A DNA stretch of 64,000 bases from Desmodus rotundus (lineage: Eukaryota > Chordata > Mammalia > Chiroptera > Phyllostomidae): assembly GCF_022682495.2 (NCBI RefSeq), contig NC_071397.1, forward strand, positions 14,847,082 to 14,911,081. The letters are read 5' to 3'. The notes under the pieces are model-generated. The model worked only from the letters and a program-made list of their open reading frames with translations. It searched no databases and was not told the origin of the DNA. A program made the translations under genes and the position numbers. This document shows, one piece after another, positions 42,896-56,500 of this stretch; position 1 is the stretch's first letter, and the number at the start of each line of letters is the position of its first letter.

Positions 42896-43982
42896 ACTAA
42901 TATATTAAAATTTCCATCATACACAACGCTCTTCCTCTTAACTAAAACAAATCTTTAAAAAGTGATTTAGGGAAAGATTCAATAGAACAAATACTCATGG
43001 AGTTAGCAGTAGTCAGTCCAATACTCGATAGATACATTTTTCAAAAAATGGAGGAGGAATTGAATGATTATTTAAGGTTGATGAATCAACATGAAAACCA
43101 TTCTGTTTGCTTAAGATGTTTAAGATGTATTGAAAACGTTTTATTATATTGTCATTTTGTTTTAAATTGTATGTATAGTGAAATTTTCATTTTTATCAAT
43201 ATGCTTTTTGATTATTACAAAAATTATGTCTCCCTGTATGATAAAATAAGCACTTTATGTTTTATGTGGTAATGACCTTCACTAGATTTTGTGGAATGGC
43301 CTGTTTTGATAGTTATGCTGCTACCCAGAATTTTCTGATACCTTTTTTACAATCCAGGTCTACTTTTTCATAGAATAACTGGGATCACAATTCTAAATAC
43401 TATCTTTCCCCAAGTTTCAGCAACAGTGTGACTCTAATTTTTAGTGCAAATTTAACTTTTTTTTCAATTTTTTAACTAGAAGGAATGTTTTCTAAGGTTT
43501 CCTTTGGATTTTGCTTATAAAACTGATTGCTCTTTAAATAAAGTGGTGTATTTTAATCTGAACTTAAATAGAACCATTTTTCATCCAGATATGTTCATAT
43601 TAATCTTTTTTCACATTAGCTCTTTTTTTACTTCCATGACAGAGGAACATTTAGATGAAGCAAAAGGACATAATGGCAAAATAGTAGCACAGATCTGACG
43701 TTCTGACCACTCACTCTCCCCACACCCCCCAGAGCCTTTGTCCCCATTTCGGTTTGAAAAGCCATAGGTCCCTAATGGTTCATACCTTCTTTCCCAGGTC
43801 GGCCCAGACCTTTCTGAAATGCAGGGGTAGCTGGAGTATAACTCCTCCCTCTCAAACGAATGTTTGAAATGTTGGTTCCATGTAGCCTAGGCCAAAACAT
43901 TCATTAGAGACATTCACTTCAGAAAAAGCTCATTTTTCAAAAACATACAACTTAAAAAAATCTGTCACCTCTGGTAATTCAC

Positions 43983-44081
43983 ACCAAAGAAGAAAGAGAA
44001 GGAGGAGCAAGATTAGGAAGAGGAGGAGGAAAAGGAGAAGGAGAAGAGAAGAGGAGGAAGAAGAAGAAAAGGAAGAGAAAT
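43983..44081. repeat. Homopurine GGA/GAA tract
   Basis: About 100 bases of almost pure A/G on the plus strand (repeated GGAGGA, AAGAAG and GAGAAG words) with only about three pyrimidine interruptions. Such tracts can form triplex (H-DNA) structures. Confidence 0.85.
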
Positions 44082-45259
44082 AATTATATCAGCACTGAAA
44101 TTTTGCAAAGTAAAATATGCCAAATACAAAGTGTTGGATTTTTTTTAAATTAAGAATTGCTTCACTCCCTCCCTTATAAGAGAAAAATGGAAGATCAAAG
44201 TGTGCAATGATCAGATTGCAAAGAGATATCTCCAACCATCTAACCTAGAATGGTTTTCCATTCTCTGTTACCTGCTTTCCAAATCCAAAAAAGGTGGTTA
44301 AGATGTTCACTGATGTGTTTGTTCAGCAGAGAGAAAATGAGCCCCTCATGTCCAAGCAATGTCTTAACAGCTAGAAATTAAATAAGGGTGACTTCTTCTC
44401 TGTCTCCTTACCACCTCAGAGAGTCACAGTGTGATGGGGCTACTGAGGCACTGCCAATGGGTTGGGAACTTGGATGGGACTTGCTCCCTAGCAACCCACA
44501 GGCCCTCAGACTCAAAGCTCGTGTAACAGATGTGACAGGAAATATTCCAAAGTTCCAGATGCCACAAAATGATTCTCATCTTTGTACACAATTTAAATTC
44601 AAAGTATGTCTTCTACCTCCATGTCGAATTCCCCCACCCAAAACCTCATCATTGCCTGGCAACTGGCACAACTCACTAGCAAAAGACAAAACTGGCGGAA
44701 AGAAAACATGAGCAGAATGTGTTCTCTGTATGGCTCCATCAGAAAAGCATTTGCTTAATTTAAATACACATTTACCCACATAAATGCTAGAGACCAGAGC
44801 AATTGGGGGGAGGGGGTGATTCTGGAAAAAAAACAAACAACTAAAAAGAAACTCTACAACTTGAACTCTTCGATATTAATTAGAACGAAATTATTGACTT
44901 AGCAATCACAGCATTCACAAACAAAGGCAAACAAAACTCCAGACAGAACTTCATCAGCCACCCATGAGCACCTCAATCACCAGCTTTTTCAGCTGACAGT
45001 CTGAGGCTACCACTTGCATGATTAGGTTTTGTAATGAATTCCTGAGGCTCTAAGTGAGATCCACAAAATGCTAACAGAGTTCCCAGACAGACTGTGGGAA
45101 TACACATCGGATGATCTCAGGGGTGAAAGATCTATTATTTAACCATCCCACTGGTTCCCCTCTAGTCAATGACCAGTCCCATCCTTTCTGCCTGAATGCA
45201 GACACTATGGAAGGAAAGAGAATATAACAAATAATTATTGTTTGTTTACTATGTGTCTG

Positions 45260-45410
45260 GCACTATGTCCACATTAGCTCTTTTGATGCCATCAAGTAAT
45301 TCTGTGCAACTGAAGTCATTTCCACAATGTTCTAAAATAAAGGGGTAAAAGTTGATCTCACAGGTACTAAATGGCACATTTGTGATCTGAACCCAGGTTT
45401 GTGACTTTTT
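45260..45410 (-). mobile_element. MIR fragment
   Basis: ACTATGTGTCTGGCACTATG, then antisense MIR-core-like sequence and GATCTGAACCCAGGTTTGTG. Confidence 0.6.
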
Positions 45411-45499
45411 TCATTATGTTATGTGGTTTTTCTAAAATAAGAAAGAGCTGATTTTTGTATGGAGTTAATTCTTTCACAACTATTCACATGTAACTTTTA

Positions 45500-45670
45500 C
45501 CTCGACATCACACAATTTTATGAGGTAGGCAGAGAAATTATCATTTTCCTTTTCTTATCAAAGAGGAAATTGTCCAGATAGTAAGTGGCTTTCCAAAGGT
45601 TACAACCCAAGTTATTGGAGGAACCCAACTCTCTTTGGGCCCCTGATCCCTTTTTAAACTACATCGTTGC
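45500..45670 (-). mobile_element. MIR fragment
   Basis: TTTTATGAGGTAGGCAGAGA, AAAGAGGAAATTGTCCAGAT and GTAAGTGGCTTTCCAAAGG follow the antisense MIR core. A second MIR copy lies about 100 bp away. Confidence 0.6.
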
Positions 45671-45749
45671 ACCCCTGTCCTTCTTCCTGTACTCACTGGA
45701 AATGTGAAAGGGCAGATCACGATCTCTAACCAAACCTATCTACCTGTCC

Positions 45750-45795
<46 letters not shown>

Positions 45796-45818
45796 CACCC
45801 ATCCATCCATCTATCCAT
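45750..45818. repeat. (TATC)n microsatellite grading into ATCC
   Basis: About 11 uninterrupted CTAT units (to about 45795), then variant CCAT/CTAT units to about 45818. Confidence 0.93.
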
Positions 45819-48800
45819 ACCCTAACCCAGAGACTGAGAGAGACAAAGAGTGGGGTAGGTGAAGGAGGGACAGAGAGAGATATCCAGGTTTAAATGACCT
45901 TAAAGAAATTTACATGCTAAATAGAATAGCTTTCAGAATTCCTTCTGTTTTTATCCTGGGTCATCTCCCATGCTGCGTCCAGATACTCAGGGTCTCAGTC
46001 TAGAATCGTTTGGCTCCAGTCTAGAATAATTTTTTTGGACAAAGCTCTTTTGAAGCAATCTTTCCCATACCAAGGGTCTCCTTTCTTGGATCTTTCAGAA
46101 CTCCTGTGTGCCAAGAAGGAAGAGTTAACTAATCTGATAAGCTATCAGTCATGTGAACATGAACACTGTTTTTATTTTTTTTATTTTAGTCATTTCAGGT
46201 AAGTGTACATTTTAAGAAGGATTTTCTAGAGGTAACCTCTCCAGCAGCAGAAAGTTAGGCACTGACCTATGTCAGTAGGCTGAATTCTTGGGAGCAAGTG
46301 TGATTCTCCAAACCACATCCACAGAGCTACCTACCCATATGTTTAAATAAATCCCCATTTTTCTATAGAAGCCCAGTTTTTTAAAATATGAACTCATTTT
46401 CATTGGTTCCCCTGAGCCTTGGTCAGTTTCTCTAAATCTCTTTGGAATTGGATACTTTCTTCTTTTGCATGCAGGTTTCCAGCAATGATGAGTGAAGGTG
46501 ATTCCTTACACCTGGGAGGTAAATTGTAAATGGGACTGAGCAAGCACATGTGGCATCTACGTCAGACACTTGGCAAAGGTGTGCCCGAGAACCTCGTGAG
46601 TCACCACAAAACCAAGAGAGAATCTAATCTGACAGTCAAAGGCTTCCAGGGTAAATTTAAAAGACTGTAGTGGTATACAGTATTTGGAAATGAACTCTAA
46701 GTATGCAGGTAAACCCAAATGATTGCAACACTACACAAGTTTTGGGACTCTGTCACACAGAAATCTGCAAGTACAGAAGAAAAGCATGGCATGTAGGCTC
46801 TATGATAGTAGTTGCATATAAAGTAGCTAAAATATTAATAGGGAAAAAAATAGATGTCAAACAATAACCAAATGGATGGTAAAGTAAGATAAATCTATAT
46901 TAAAATTACACAAACATTAAAACAACATGTATGAAGAGCTTTGATAACATATCAATATGAGGTAGTAGTATATTATAATTTTATAATATTAACGGGAACA
47001 ACAGTCATTAAGATGCTCTGTAAAATATACAATAGCCATTGAAAAAACATCAGTGGGATTTCTCAGTTAAGATGTTTCCCTGGAAATGAACCATAGAATA
47101 GCTCGCCCAACACTAACAAAATATTGAAAACCAGCAAAAACCTCACTAACTGCAATAAAATGAGAAAAAAATGTGATTTAAGGGAATAACTTCAAAACTG
47201 CTAAAGGAAAGAAAGTGACAATTTTGAACTAGAGTAGCCTGTAGAAGTAGGGCCCATCTCCTAACCCTTACTCTCCTTTTCTCTTTACCCTTTTAGCCAA
47301 ATGACAGAAGAAAATTTCAGAAACCCCACTAGTACCCAGAAATCTAAAGCAAAGAAAAATATGGTAATTCTTTTGTTTTTCCTCTTTTAACTAGACAATT
47401 TTTTAATTGGGTGTTGGCGACACACTGTAAATGGGGAAGGGAACAGGGACTGACTCTCTGGGATGGAAATAAAGACTCCAGTGTGATCCCGAGTCAGGGA
47501 AACAATCCAGAGATCAAGGACATCTTCTATCAGCATAGGCCACCCAGAAAAATGGAGTCCTTTCTGGTACAGGACACTTAACAAAGTCTCAGTAACAGAG
47601 CTGAGCCTACCTCTGGCTTTCAGTAGGGTTCTTCCAAAGAAAGTCGCCAGCAGGTTAGGGAGAGCAGGGGGAATTGGGACATGGGGGGTAGTGTCCTCTC
47701 TTTTCCCTCCCTCAGTGGTCACCATCCACACTGACTGCTCTCCTCGGCTATGGTTCCTTTTCGGCATTCTGTCTTCCAGGCTACAGTGTGCCCCAGGATC
47801 CAGTGACTCCCTCCTCTTGTCTCTTGAGGTCTAGGAACAGATTCTTGCTAATCCCCTGGCTCCCCATCATCTCCTGTTGGTTCCCTTAGCCTCCTTGCAC
47901 CTCTGTGCAGAATCTCTCCATTAACTTCTTTTCAGTGTATTCTTTTCAGCTAAATTCTTTTCAGGTAAATCCTTTTGCAAGTGCTGGCTATTTCTAGTGG
48001 AGAGCTCACCTAAAACACTAGGAATAAGGCTGCCGCTCAGTAATTTTTCCTCCTACTATTCCCTTAGACTGAAAAAAAGTGAATACAGCACAAAATACCC
48101 AGACCTCTAACCAAACCATCATGGCAAAATCTAATGCAGTGTCATATAGAGAGAGGGGAAGGACAAGAAGTCACTCGCTGCGTATCAGAGCAAGGTAAGC
48201 ATGAGCAAGATAAAAAGAAATGCCTTGCACCACTGCAAACATATCTTGGAGAAATGTTTTTTAAGAAAAGCACAAAAGAGCAGAGCTTATGAAAGATGGC
48301 CAAAACTGCAACATAAAACACTGTATCACAGACACATGCAATCAGTTCAAGTCACAGAACAAGTTAATATAGAATTTTTATCACACATGTGCTTCAAGAA
48401 GAAATGATAAAAATAACCGATTGAGATAAAACCTCAAAGATCAAAATAACATTATGAATTCATAAATTAGAAAATTTAAGCAGCAGAAGAGGCAACGAGG
48501 AAAATTTCAATAAAGAAAAGACTCGAGTTAATCAAGCAGAAATGGTGATAAGAAAGGAAAAGAGCATGAAGTGGAGAGAAGGTAATATTAAGGGAAGACA
48601 GAGGAAGATAATCCAAAGCAAGGACAGCTGTAGCCCCTGAAGAAGAGTACCCATCAAGTGTAAGCAAAATTACAAATTGTGTTCAGATATAATGCAAGTG
48701 TATGTCCATGAGATGTAGAAGAGAGAGAAGATTAATGGGCAAGTGAAATGAAACAGTTAAAAACTAAGGGGTGAAAGGAAAATGGAAAAAATATGAAGGT

Positions 48801-49109
48801 GCTAAAACCCCATCTTTCTAGAAGGGAATAAATCCATACCGCCTCAAATTAACAGGGATTCTTTTTTTAATTGCTGCCTCCAATATCAATGTATCTCATA
48901 AATTTTCTTGTAAGCATTAGAAACATCTAGAAAATAATGGATCTAGAGTTTATTGGGAAGGGGAAAAATCTTAGATGTTCAAACATGTCTTAAGTTTCAT
49001 TGTTTTTTCCCCACTTAATTAAGTGTTTATTTCCCACTTAAATAAAATTATATTTATTCACTTTTATTAAAAATAACAAATATAGAATAATTAATTATTT
49101 ATAACTCTG

Positions 49110-49350
49110 TGTCTTCTGCTTTTCTTTATAGCTATTAATCAATCTATCATGTCTTTATGTATAAGCACACATACACAGAAAAATACCTGGAATAATATTT
49201 AATCAGTAGCAATGGTCATTTCTAGGTATCAAAATTGGAGATGATTTCTTTTTCTTTTATGTTTAAAATTTTCTTCTCTCTTTTAATTATTTTACAATAA
49301 GCATGTATTATTTCTACCAAAACAAAAACATGGTTTAAAAAGGAGGCAGT
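49110..49350 (+). mobile_element. L1M 3'-UTR fragment
   Basis: Contains GGTCATTTCTAGGTATC, tttcttttatgtttaaaat and ATTTTACAATAAGCATGTAT followed by an A-rich end, typical of old L1 3' ends. A second similar end follows at about 49370-49495. Confidence 0.6.
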
Positions 49351-52300
49351 GGGTAAGAAATACAATTGAACCACATATATTAACAGTTGGTAATTCTGGA
49401 AGTGGAAATATAGATGATAAATTATTGTCATATTTATACTTGAGGTTTTTCTAATGTCTAAATACAATTTTTGATAATAAAACATAAATAAAAACACTGG
49501 AAAGGCATCAAAATTTTAGCAATTACCAAAAAGGATAAAATATTTTTTCATGTTCTTTATCATCTATTTTTCTACAAATAATGAGATTTACAATTGGAAA
49601 AAATAAACTTTTTTGATATTGAGTGGAGAGCATGTAATAAGATCTGTGTTCTTCCCCCAATTCTGTCATGATCCTTTTTATAACATTCAGCACTTCAGAA
49701 AACTATGGCAAACAGTGATAAACTCTCCCTAAGGGGGGTTGGGGAAATGTCACCAATAAGGTGACATTTGGTGGACCTTGCCAGGGGGCAGAGAAAAAGC
49801 TAGTTCAAGCAGAGAAACAGCAGGTCTAAAGCAGGGAGTGTGGAAAAGCCAGGCGTGTTCAGGGATGACTGAGGTCACAAGTGGGAGTATCAAGTGTGTG
49901 ATGGGAAGGTGCCATTGGTAACTCATCAGCTAAAGGTACGCTAATGCCACAGTGAGGCCAGTTCTGTGCCACAGTAAAGCAACGGGATTCTTCCATGGAA
50001 AATAAGGACCTGTCAAGTGACAGCATCCAATTTCACTTCAGAAAGATTACTCTGCCAACAGTGCCCCGGGAGGTCAGAAGGTCGAGACAAGAGCCAGGAA
50101 ACCAGTGAAGAGGCCATTCCTCATCCAGCTGATCGACAACGAAGTCCAGAACCACAGAAATGGCAGGGGGGTGGGTTCAGAAGTTCTCAGATAACCAAAT
50201 GAGTCAGAGAAAGGAGTAAGACTAGAATACTATAAAAGGCTGGGTTTAGACGAGTAAGCCAAAGTTTAGGGAAGAAAGCATATGAGGAAATGTAGCAGAG
50301 AAAAGGATGATGTTGATTATACTAGACTAAGCATCTAGGAGAATTTGGATAATATTAATTAAGAGAGGAAATACAGAATAAGTAAGACTCAAAATGAACA
50401 GAAATAAATGAGATAGTCGAGCTGATATTTACGTTGCATTTAGCTGGAACAATTTGTGTCAAGATTTATGTATTTCCATTAATGCAAATTTTCTCCTGAA
50501 GCACTTCTACCATTGTTCAGATTTCAATGGACTTCAGCATTTTTTTTACCATTAAAACCATCCCATTATCCCTAACTGATAACCGTGGGACACATCAGGC
50601 TGTAATGCTTATTACTTTTGCAAAAGTATCATTTACGTGGGAGAAGACTCAGAAGCGAAAGAGCCCAGCATCAAAAAGTACACAGTAGCTGTAAGGTAAC
50701 TGTTATAAGATAAAAATATTGACAGCTCATCACATGAGCATGATTTCTGACACGTGGGTGTCTATACTATTTATGTAGTATGAATCCTCAATTATGCTCA
50801 CTGATGAGTGATCATTTGTTTTCTCTTTGCAAAGTGAGAATATTAAAGTAAGAAATTTTAAGTGGCATCTTTCCTCTGATCAGCACAGCAGTAAAAGGAT
50901 GAAAAATGTGGACTTCTGACTCAGCACTTTAATAATCATACTGAAATATGAATAGTTATTCAACCAGAGATACTTTTAATTAGATGGTAAATTGGAGTTT
51001 CAGATTACTTTTGAAATGATACGATATGATATTTTATGATATTTTTGTGAACTTTATCTCATTTGACATTTGGTATTCTCTCTCATTTATATTACACATA
51101 TGACAATAATTATTCATAATTCATATATATGAGAGAGCCATGACTAATTATTTGCCAGTGTAAACAGAAAGAGAAAATACCCCACAAGTTGATCTTCAAA
51201 AATATAAAACAATATAAAAACAAGGAACTATCTAACTCAAACCTGAAAGGATAGTTTCATCAGTTAATTAAAAAAAGACCTCTTGTCCTTTAGTGCCTTA
51301 CATTTCACATTCTTTCTTGTATTTCCTACTTGTCTCCGTATTCACTTTAGTTCTTGCTGGGTTGTGTCCTTTCAAAGTTCTTTTAATGAAGGTTTCTGAG
51401 TAGCAAACTCTCTTAATGTTTGAGTATCAGAAAATATTAATTTACTCTCATTCTCTACGTTAAATGAATGAGTGAATGGCCAAAGCATTGATGTTTCTAT
51501 TCAAAAAGCAATTTCTTTACAATTTGGTTCTTGGGCAGGAAGGGACTTTCGCACCAACTAAGTTTTGAAGTGGTTTTCAAGACAGAAGACTCCAGAAAGA
51601 GAACTGCAGCCAAGGAGAACTAGGACGCATGGGGCTCTAGCAAAAAGGACAGGCATCTCAGAGGCACAGCCAGCATTTGGGAGGGAAGCTGGCCTTCTGG
51701 ATCAATCACCTGAGGAAGAATCGGTACTGAAAGCCTATAGTCAGGACAAGTATGCAAAGACCATGATGATGATGTGCAGCCGTCACATTCAGCAGTCGTG
51801 AAAACAGAGTAACTGTTTTTTGCCCTATAACCAAATTAAATTTGCCCTGGAGCCCTTATTTGAGTCGATGGAAATTTTCCCCATGTACATTAAACTCATC
51901 AACTGTCAGTTTAAATTAGGTCTCTTTTGATCAAGTCAGCATTTCCTCATTCTTTTTCTCCTCCTTTCTCCCCAGGGATGGTGATATTCTGACAACAGCT
52001 TCAGGAGAGAGTCATGTGAACATAAGCCTCCCCCTATGCTGGCTTCTGCTGGGCTTTGGGTCTCAGTACTTGGCCCTGCTTTGCCCACACTGAAACATCT
52101 GTGCCCCACTCCTCTCTCTACCTCCCAGGTCCACAGAGACCACACCAATTCTTTATTGTCTCAGTAAGCAAAGACTGCCCTGGGCAGACCCAGTTTTGGC
52201 CACTTCCCAGGGCCTGGAAAACTCCTCATGCATCTTCACGCATTCTTCTTCCTCTCTCCTCCTGCTCTGATTCCTTTAAAAATCACCCAAAATACCCAGT

Positions 52301-53140
52301 TCTTGCTACAGGAAGCCCAGTTCTCTTTCCCGGACTAGCTAGAAACATGTCACCATTCATTTTTGCATCAGCTTATACATCTTCTGCTTTTCGGCACCAA
52401 AACCATTCTTCCAAAGAAGAGACTCCATGGTCATCGGCAACTCAATGCCCCTAGAGATGACAGGACCTCTGTGGGAGAATCACGGTGCAAGGAAGACAGG
52501 AAAGCTGAGGTCTGTGGGGATAGGGACTATCACAAAAGGTCTCTATGCCTAAGCTTGCACTGAAGTGGCAGTGTCGCTGTCTTCCAACTACAAGAGAACT
52601 TGAAACTGCTTAAGGCCCTCAGAATTCTTGCCAGACCCTTGGCAAAAGCCCACCTCTTCAGAGACAAAGCTGAGATAGAATTTTCTGCAGGACAGTTTAA
52701 GGGGGTGGGCAGTGACTCAGAGCCTACTAACTGATGTAGAGAATTTCCTTTTAGACATAGGAAATTTTAAAGACCAGATGTGTTATCATGTAACATGCAT
52801 ACCTGCTACAATGGGAGCCTTAGGCCTAGGGGTGACCTTCCTTAATGGTAGTTATTAATATATATTATTTAATGCATAGCAACTTGTAAGGTCCACTTTG
52901 CTAGGGACAGCATTTTAATTTTTGTGATTAAATATTGGTATATTTAATTTGCATTTTGCTATACAAAACTTTCAAACTGAGAAAGAATAATTCTCCATCA
53001 TTCCATCGTTTTAAAAGGCATAGTTTGGAACATCACTATAGTAAGAAATAACGGCTTTAGCTTATCAATAGCCAGGCGTTCTCAAATTTAGCAGTTCAGA
53101 ACTCAATTTGCATTTCTGTTGGAGGAATATACTGGATACT

Positions 53141-53162
53141 TTATTATTATTATTATTATTAT

Positions 53163-53200
<38 letters not shown>

Positions 53201-53203
53201 TTT
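53141..53203. repeat. Compound (ATT)n-(AGT)n microsatellite
   Basis: About 7 ATT units pass directly into about 13 AGT units without an interruption. It explains a Tyr-run open frame on the minus strand and a Val-run on the plus strand. Confidence 0.95.
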
Positions 53204-53429
53204 ATTTTGTCTAGCTGTCATCTCAGCCCATCCACACTGATCTGGAAAATGCTTACCTGCCCTTTTTACTGTGCCTGCCGCCATTCTGAATGGCGTGCTT
53301 GTCTTTGCTGCCTTCTTTAAGAGTCGGCAGCTGATCCAAGCTGGGCTCCCAGTCCCCCACAAGCATCGTCAAACTTGAACAAAAAAGGGATCCTCTCTCT
53401 TTTAGAGAAGCTGAAGAAGACAGAATCCC

Positions 53430-53590
53430 CGTAACAGCAATTTCCAACTTTGATTGCACATTAGGATCCCCAGAGGAGCTTTTTAAAAAATTACCAGCCT
53501 GGCCCCTACGCCAGGCCCACTGAGTCAGCTTTTCTGGTGGTAAGGCTTCAGACACTACGATTTTCCCCCAAAAACTTTGTATTTTGAATA
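53430..53590 (+). mobile_element. MER5-like hAT fragment
   Basis: CCAACTTTGATTGCACATTA, GGATCCCCAGAGGAGCTTTT and CCAGGCCCACTGAGTCAGC match MER5A-family order. Confidence 0.65.
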
Positions 53591-56500
53591 ACTTCATTAC
53601 TACTGAGAAGTGGAAAGCAGAGAACAGTGGAGACCTATATACCTCTTCACATAGACCGTACTAATCATTAACATTCAGGGATGAACAGGCTCTTTACAAA
53701 AACTCCCCAGGTGGTGTTAGCACACAATTGAAAACAGCCTCAGGTGATAACAATGTGGAATGGAGCCCGCCTGACTGCGGGGAGTAGCACAGCCAGGACA
53801 AAAGGGGGCAGATGCCCCAAGGACAAGGATACAAAGTGAGTCCTGTTGACTCACAGGACCCCGTATTTCTTACCCTGACATCATTATAATTAAACCACAT
53901 TTGGGGCTTAAAGTATGTGACTTAGGAGATTGTTCATTAAAATCAAAAGTTTCAGGAATGATATGCAGAAGCAACAAGGTTTGACAGCCTAACCCTTAAA
54001 TAAAAATGAACATGGGAATCATTGGCTTGAGAGATGGAAATTATATTGAGAACCATATCTTTTCAACAGAGTCCATAAGTTTCCAAGATAATGGGATTAA
54101 AGAGCATGAGACAAGATGCTAAGCTACGGTTTTGTGGAAGTAGCTACTGTGTTCTAAAACAGGCCATTTTTCCACTGATGCATTAAGGCAAACCCTGTAC
54201 AACACAGGTGCAGTACCTAAGGGGGAGGGGAGGGGTCTGCCCCAGTGGCAATAAGTGTTTTTATCAATGACATGGTTTAGAAAGAGCAGAACATGCTGAT
54301 TATAATTTGCAGACTGATTTTTAGTTGGTTCTATTTTTTTAGCCATATTTACAAATATTCTCTATAGACCCTACACTCCATTATTGCCAGGCTCAGCGCA
54401 AAAGAATTCCACCCCCAACCCTTGCACCTCTGCAACCAAGTCCAGTTTTGGAAAGACCAAGCTGTCATCAGGCTTGGAGCTGTCCACTGTTCTCATTATC
54501 TTTGGATAAGAGTCTGGTTTCTGCTCACAAATTTTCATTCGTTTTGCAAAAAGACAATGATGCTGTAACTCTATATCATGAAAATACTGTAGAAAAGAGA
54601 TTTGGGGCTTGGTGATCTTAGGGTACAGTCCCTGAAAACATAAAATACTAGTTTTATAGTCATAAAATACAAGACTTACAGTCTTTTAAGGCTAATCATT
54701 TGTCCAGCTACAAATAGCTGAAATCATTTATCTGAGCCGCAAATAAGTCAATTTTCCCAAACTCTAAGAATCTGAATGAACTTTGAAAGAGGAAATTCAA
54801 TAAACCAAAAATAATGTGAGATTAATTCAAGCCTCCCTCTTTATCTGTAACTTTAGAAAGTAAAACATATTGTGTTAAAATTCAAAGGATAAAAGTTTTT
54901 TAAGCAAAACTGAACTTTCAAAATTTATACTCAACAAGTACTGACAAAGAATCCTTCATAAAAAGGGAGAAATAGAGTTAGGTACCAATTACAAAAATAC
55001 TTTCAGGAATGACATGAAAACCAATGGAAATATAGACATTTGGCCACTCTCTCCCCAAGTACAAAGAATGACACAATACAGACAAGCTTATGAACCAAGA
55101 GAAATCTCTCCAAAGTTTACATTTATCTTGAGAAAGACTGGTCTGTGAAAAATAACATCTAGGGTCAAGGATTTTTAATGCCGTAAGTTGTTGAAAGTAC
55201 AGGATTTTTTTGTGAAGGTATAAAAATATTCCTCTGTTTTCTAGGAGATTTTAAACCTGGTTATGTCTTGATAATAAGTCAAAATTGTAAATAAAACACT
55301 ACAAAGTTTATGAGGAAAAATATTTTTTAAAAAGTTCATTAGCCTCAGTATTTGCCCATCACTTTTAGATTGTCAGCAAAAGAAAATTCCTTCAAAAGTT
55401 CAAATGGCCTGGCCTCTGATATTTGGATGGGATCAGAGGAACAACAATAATAGATTAAAATAAAAAATACTTTAATACTAGACTCATGCTCTTATTGAAT
55501 TATGTAGTGTGCCTCCAAGTTAACAAATTATTTTTTAACATATACTCATTTCATATGTCTTTAAACCCCAAATTACAAAGCCTCGCAACTGTGGAATCGT
55601 AATTTGCTGGTGATTTCTGAAATTCCTCTCCACAGAAAGTCACTGAAGGAGGAGAAGGATGTGGGGCTACTCACTGTGCCTAGCCAACAAGAAGTCACAA
55701 GCAAATGTGCCCCGATCCCTGGCAGCCGAGACAAGAGCTGGCGTCAGAAGCTTTCCTTCACCATATCGTGCCACAAATCAGCAGGCCGGGTTCCTATATC
55801 GCTGTCAACGTAGCCCTGAATGGCAGATTCCCAGGCAGAGGCAGCCAACCCCACCAGCAGGGGCCCTGCAGCCTGACAGACCAGTTCTGCATGGAAGAAG
55901 CTCCTGGAATGGGAGGGGCACAGTTGGGGAGAAGGGATGAGTCACACCCTGGGTGATAAACAGACACACAAAGAGCAAAGGCTTCCCCTTTTTTGGCAAG
56001 GGATCCAGGACTCTGGTGGTGGCACGGGATCTGTGGTGCTTGGCCATGGCTATTAACATCCATACGAATCTGCCTGGATGTAAAAACGGGACATGGAAAA
56101 CACCCCTGATGATGTTTGGAGTTCTGCCTTTGTCTGGTTTTCGGGTCATTGGGATTATGGTAGTATGGTTCTCTGTTTTCTGGTTGTCCCTAGTTCTAGG
56201 CAGAAAGGGGCATTGCCATTCCTAACCTCCTTGTGATTTGATAGGGTCGAGTCAGCTGTTTTGGCATGGTGACCAATGATTGAAAATGGTAGCTACTCCA
56301 TCAGCCTGGGTCCCTGAGCCCAAGGACCTGCTGACCTGTGTTGGGCATGAGCAAAAATTACTCTATTGTTCTTAGTGGCTGAAATTTTAGGAACTTTCTT
56401 TTTCAACCTCAGCATAACCTAACCTCCACTGACACAAGAGGAAGGCACTTGGAAATCAACATGGGCAATGATTTATCTTTCTAACTTACGAACACTTAAA

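Noticed and set aside
45750..45818. Regular short repeats as a possible CRISPR array
   Set aside because: These are four-base tandem units without spacers, in a mammalian context.
47387..47767. 126-codon minus-strand open frame
   Set aside because: No domain, conserved motif or paired splice signals; surrounding sequence looks like an unassigned old repeat.
55600..56230. GC-richer block with overlapping frames on both strands and a TGAGTCA site
   Set aside because: No protein similarity recognised, CpG content too low for an island, and an isolated AP-1-like word is uninformative. Not called as exon or promoter.
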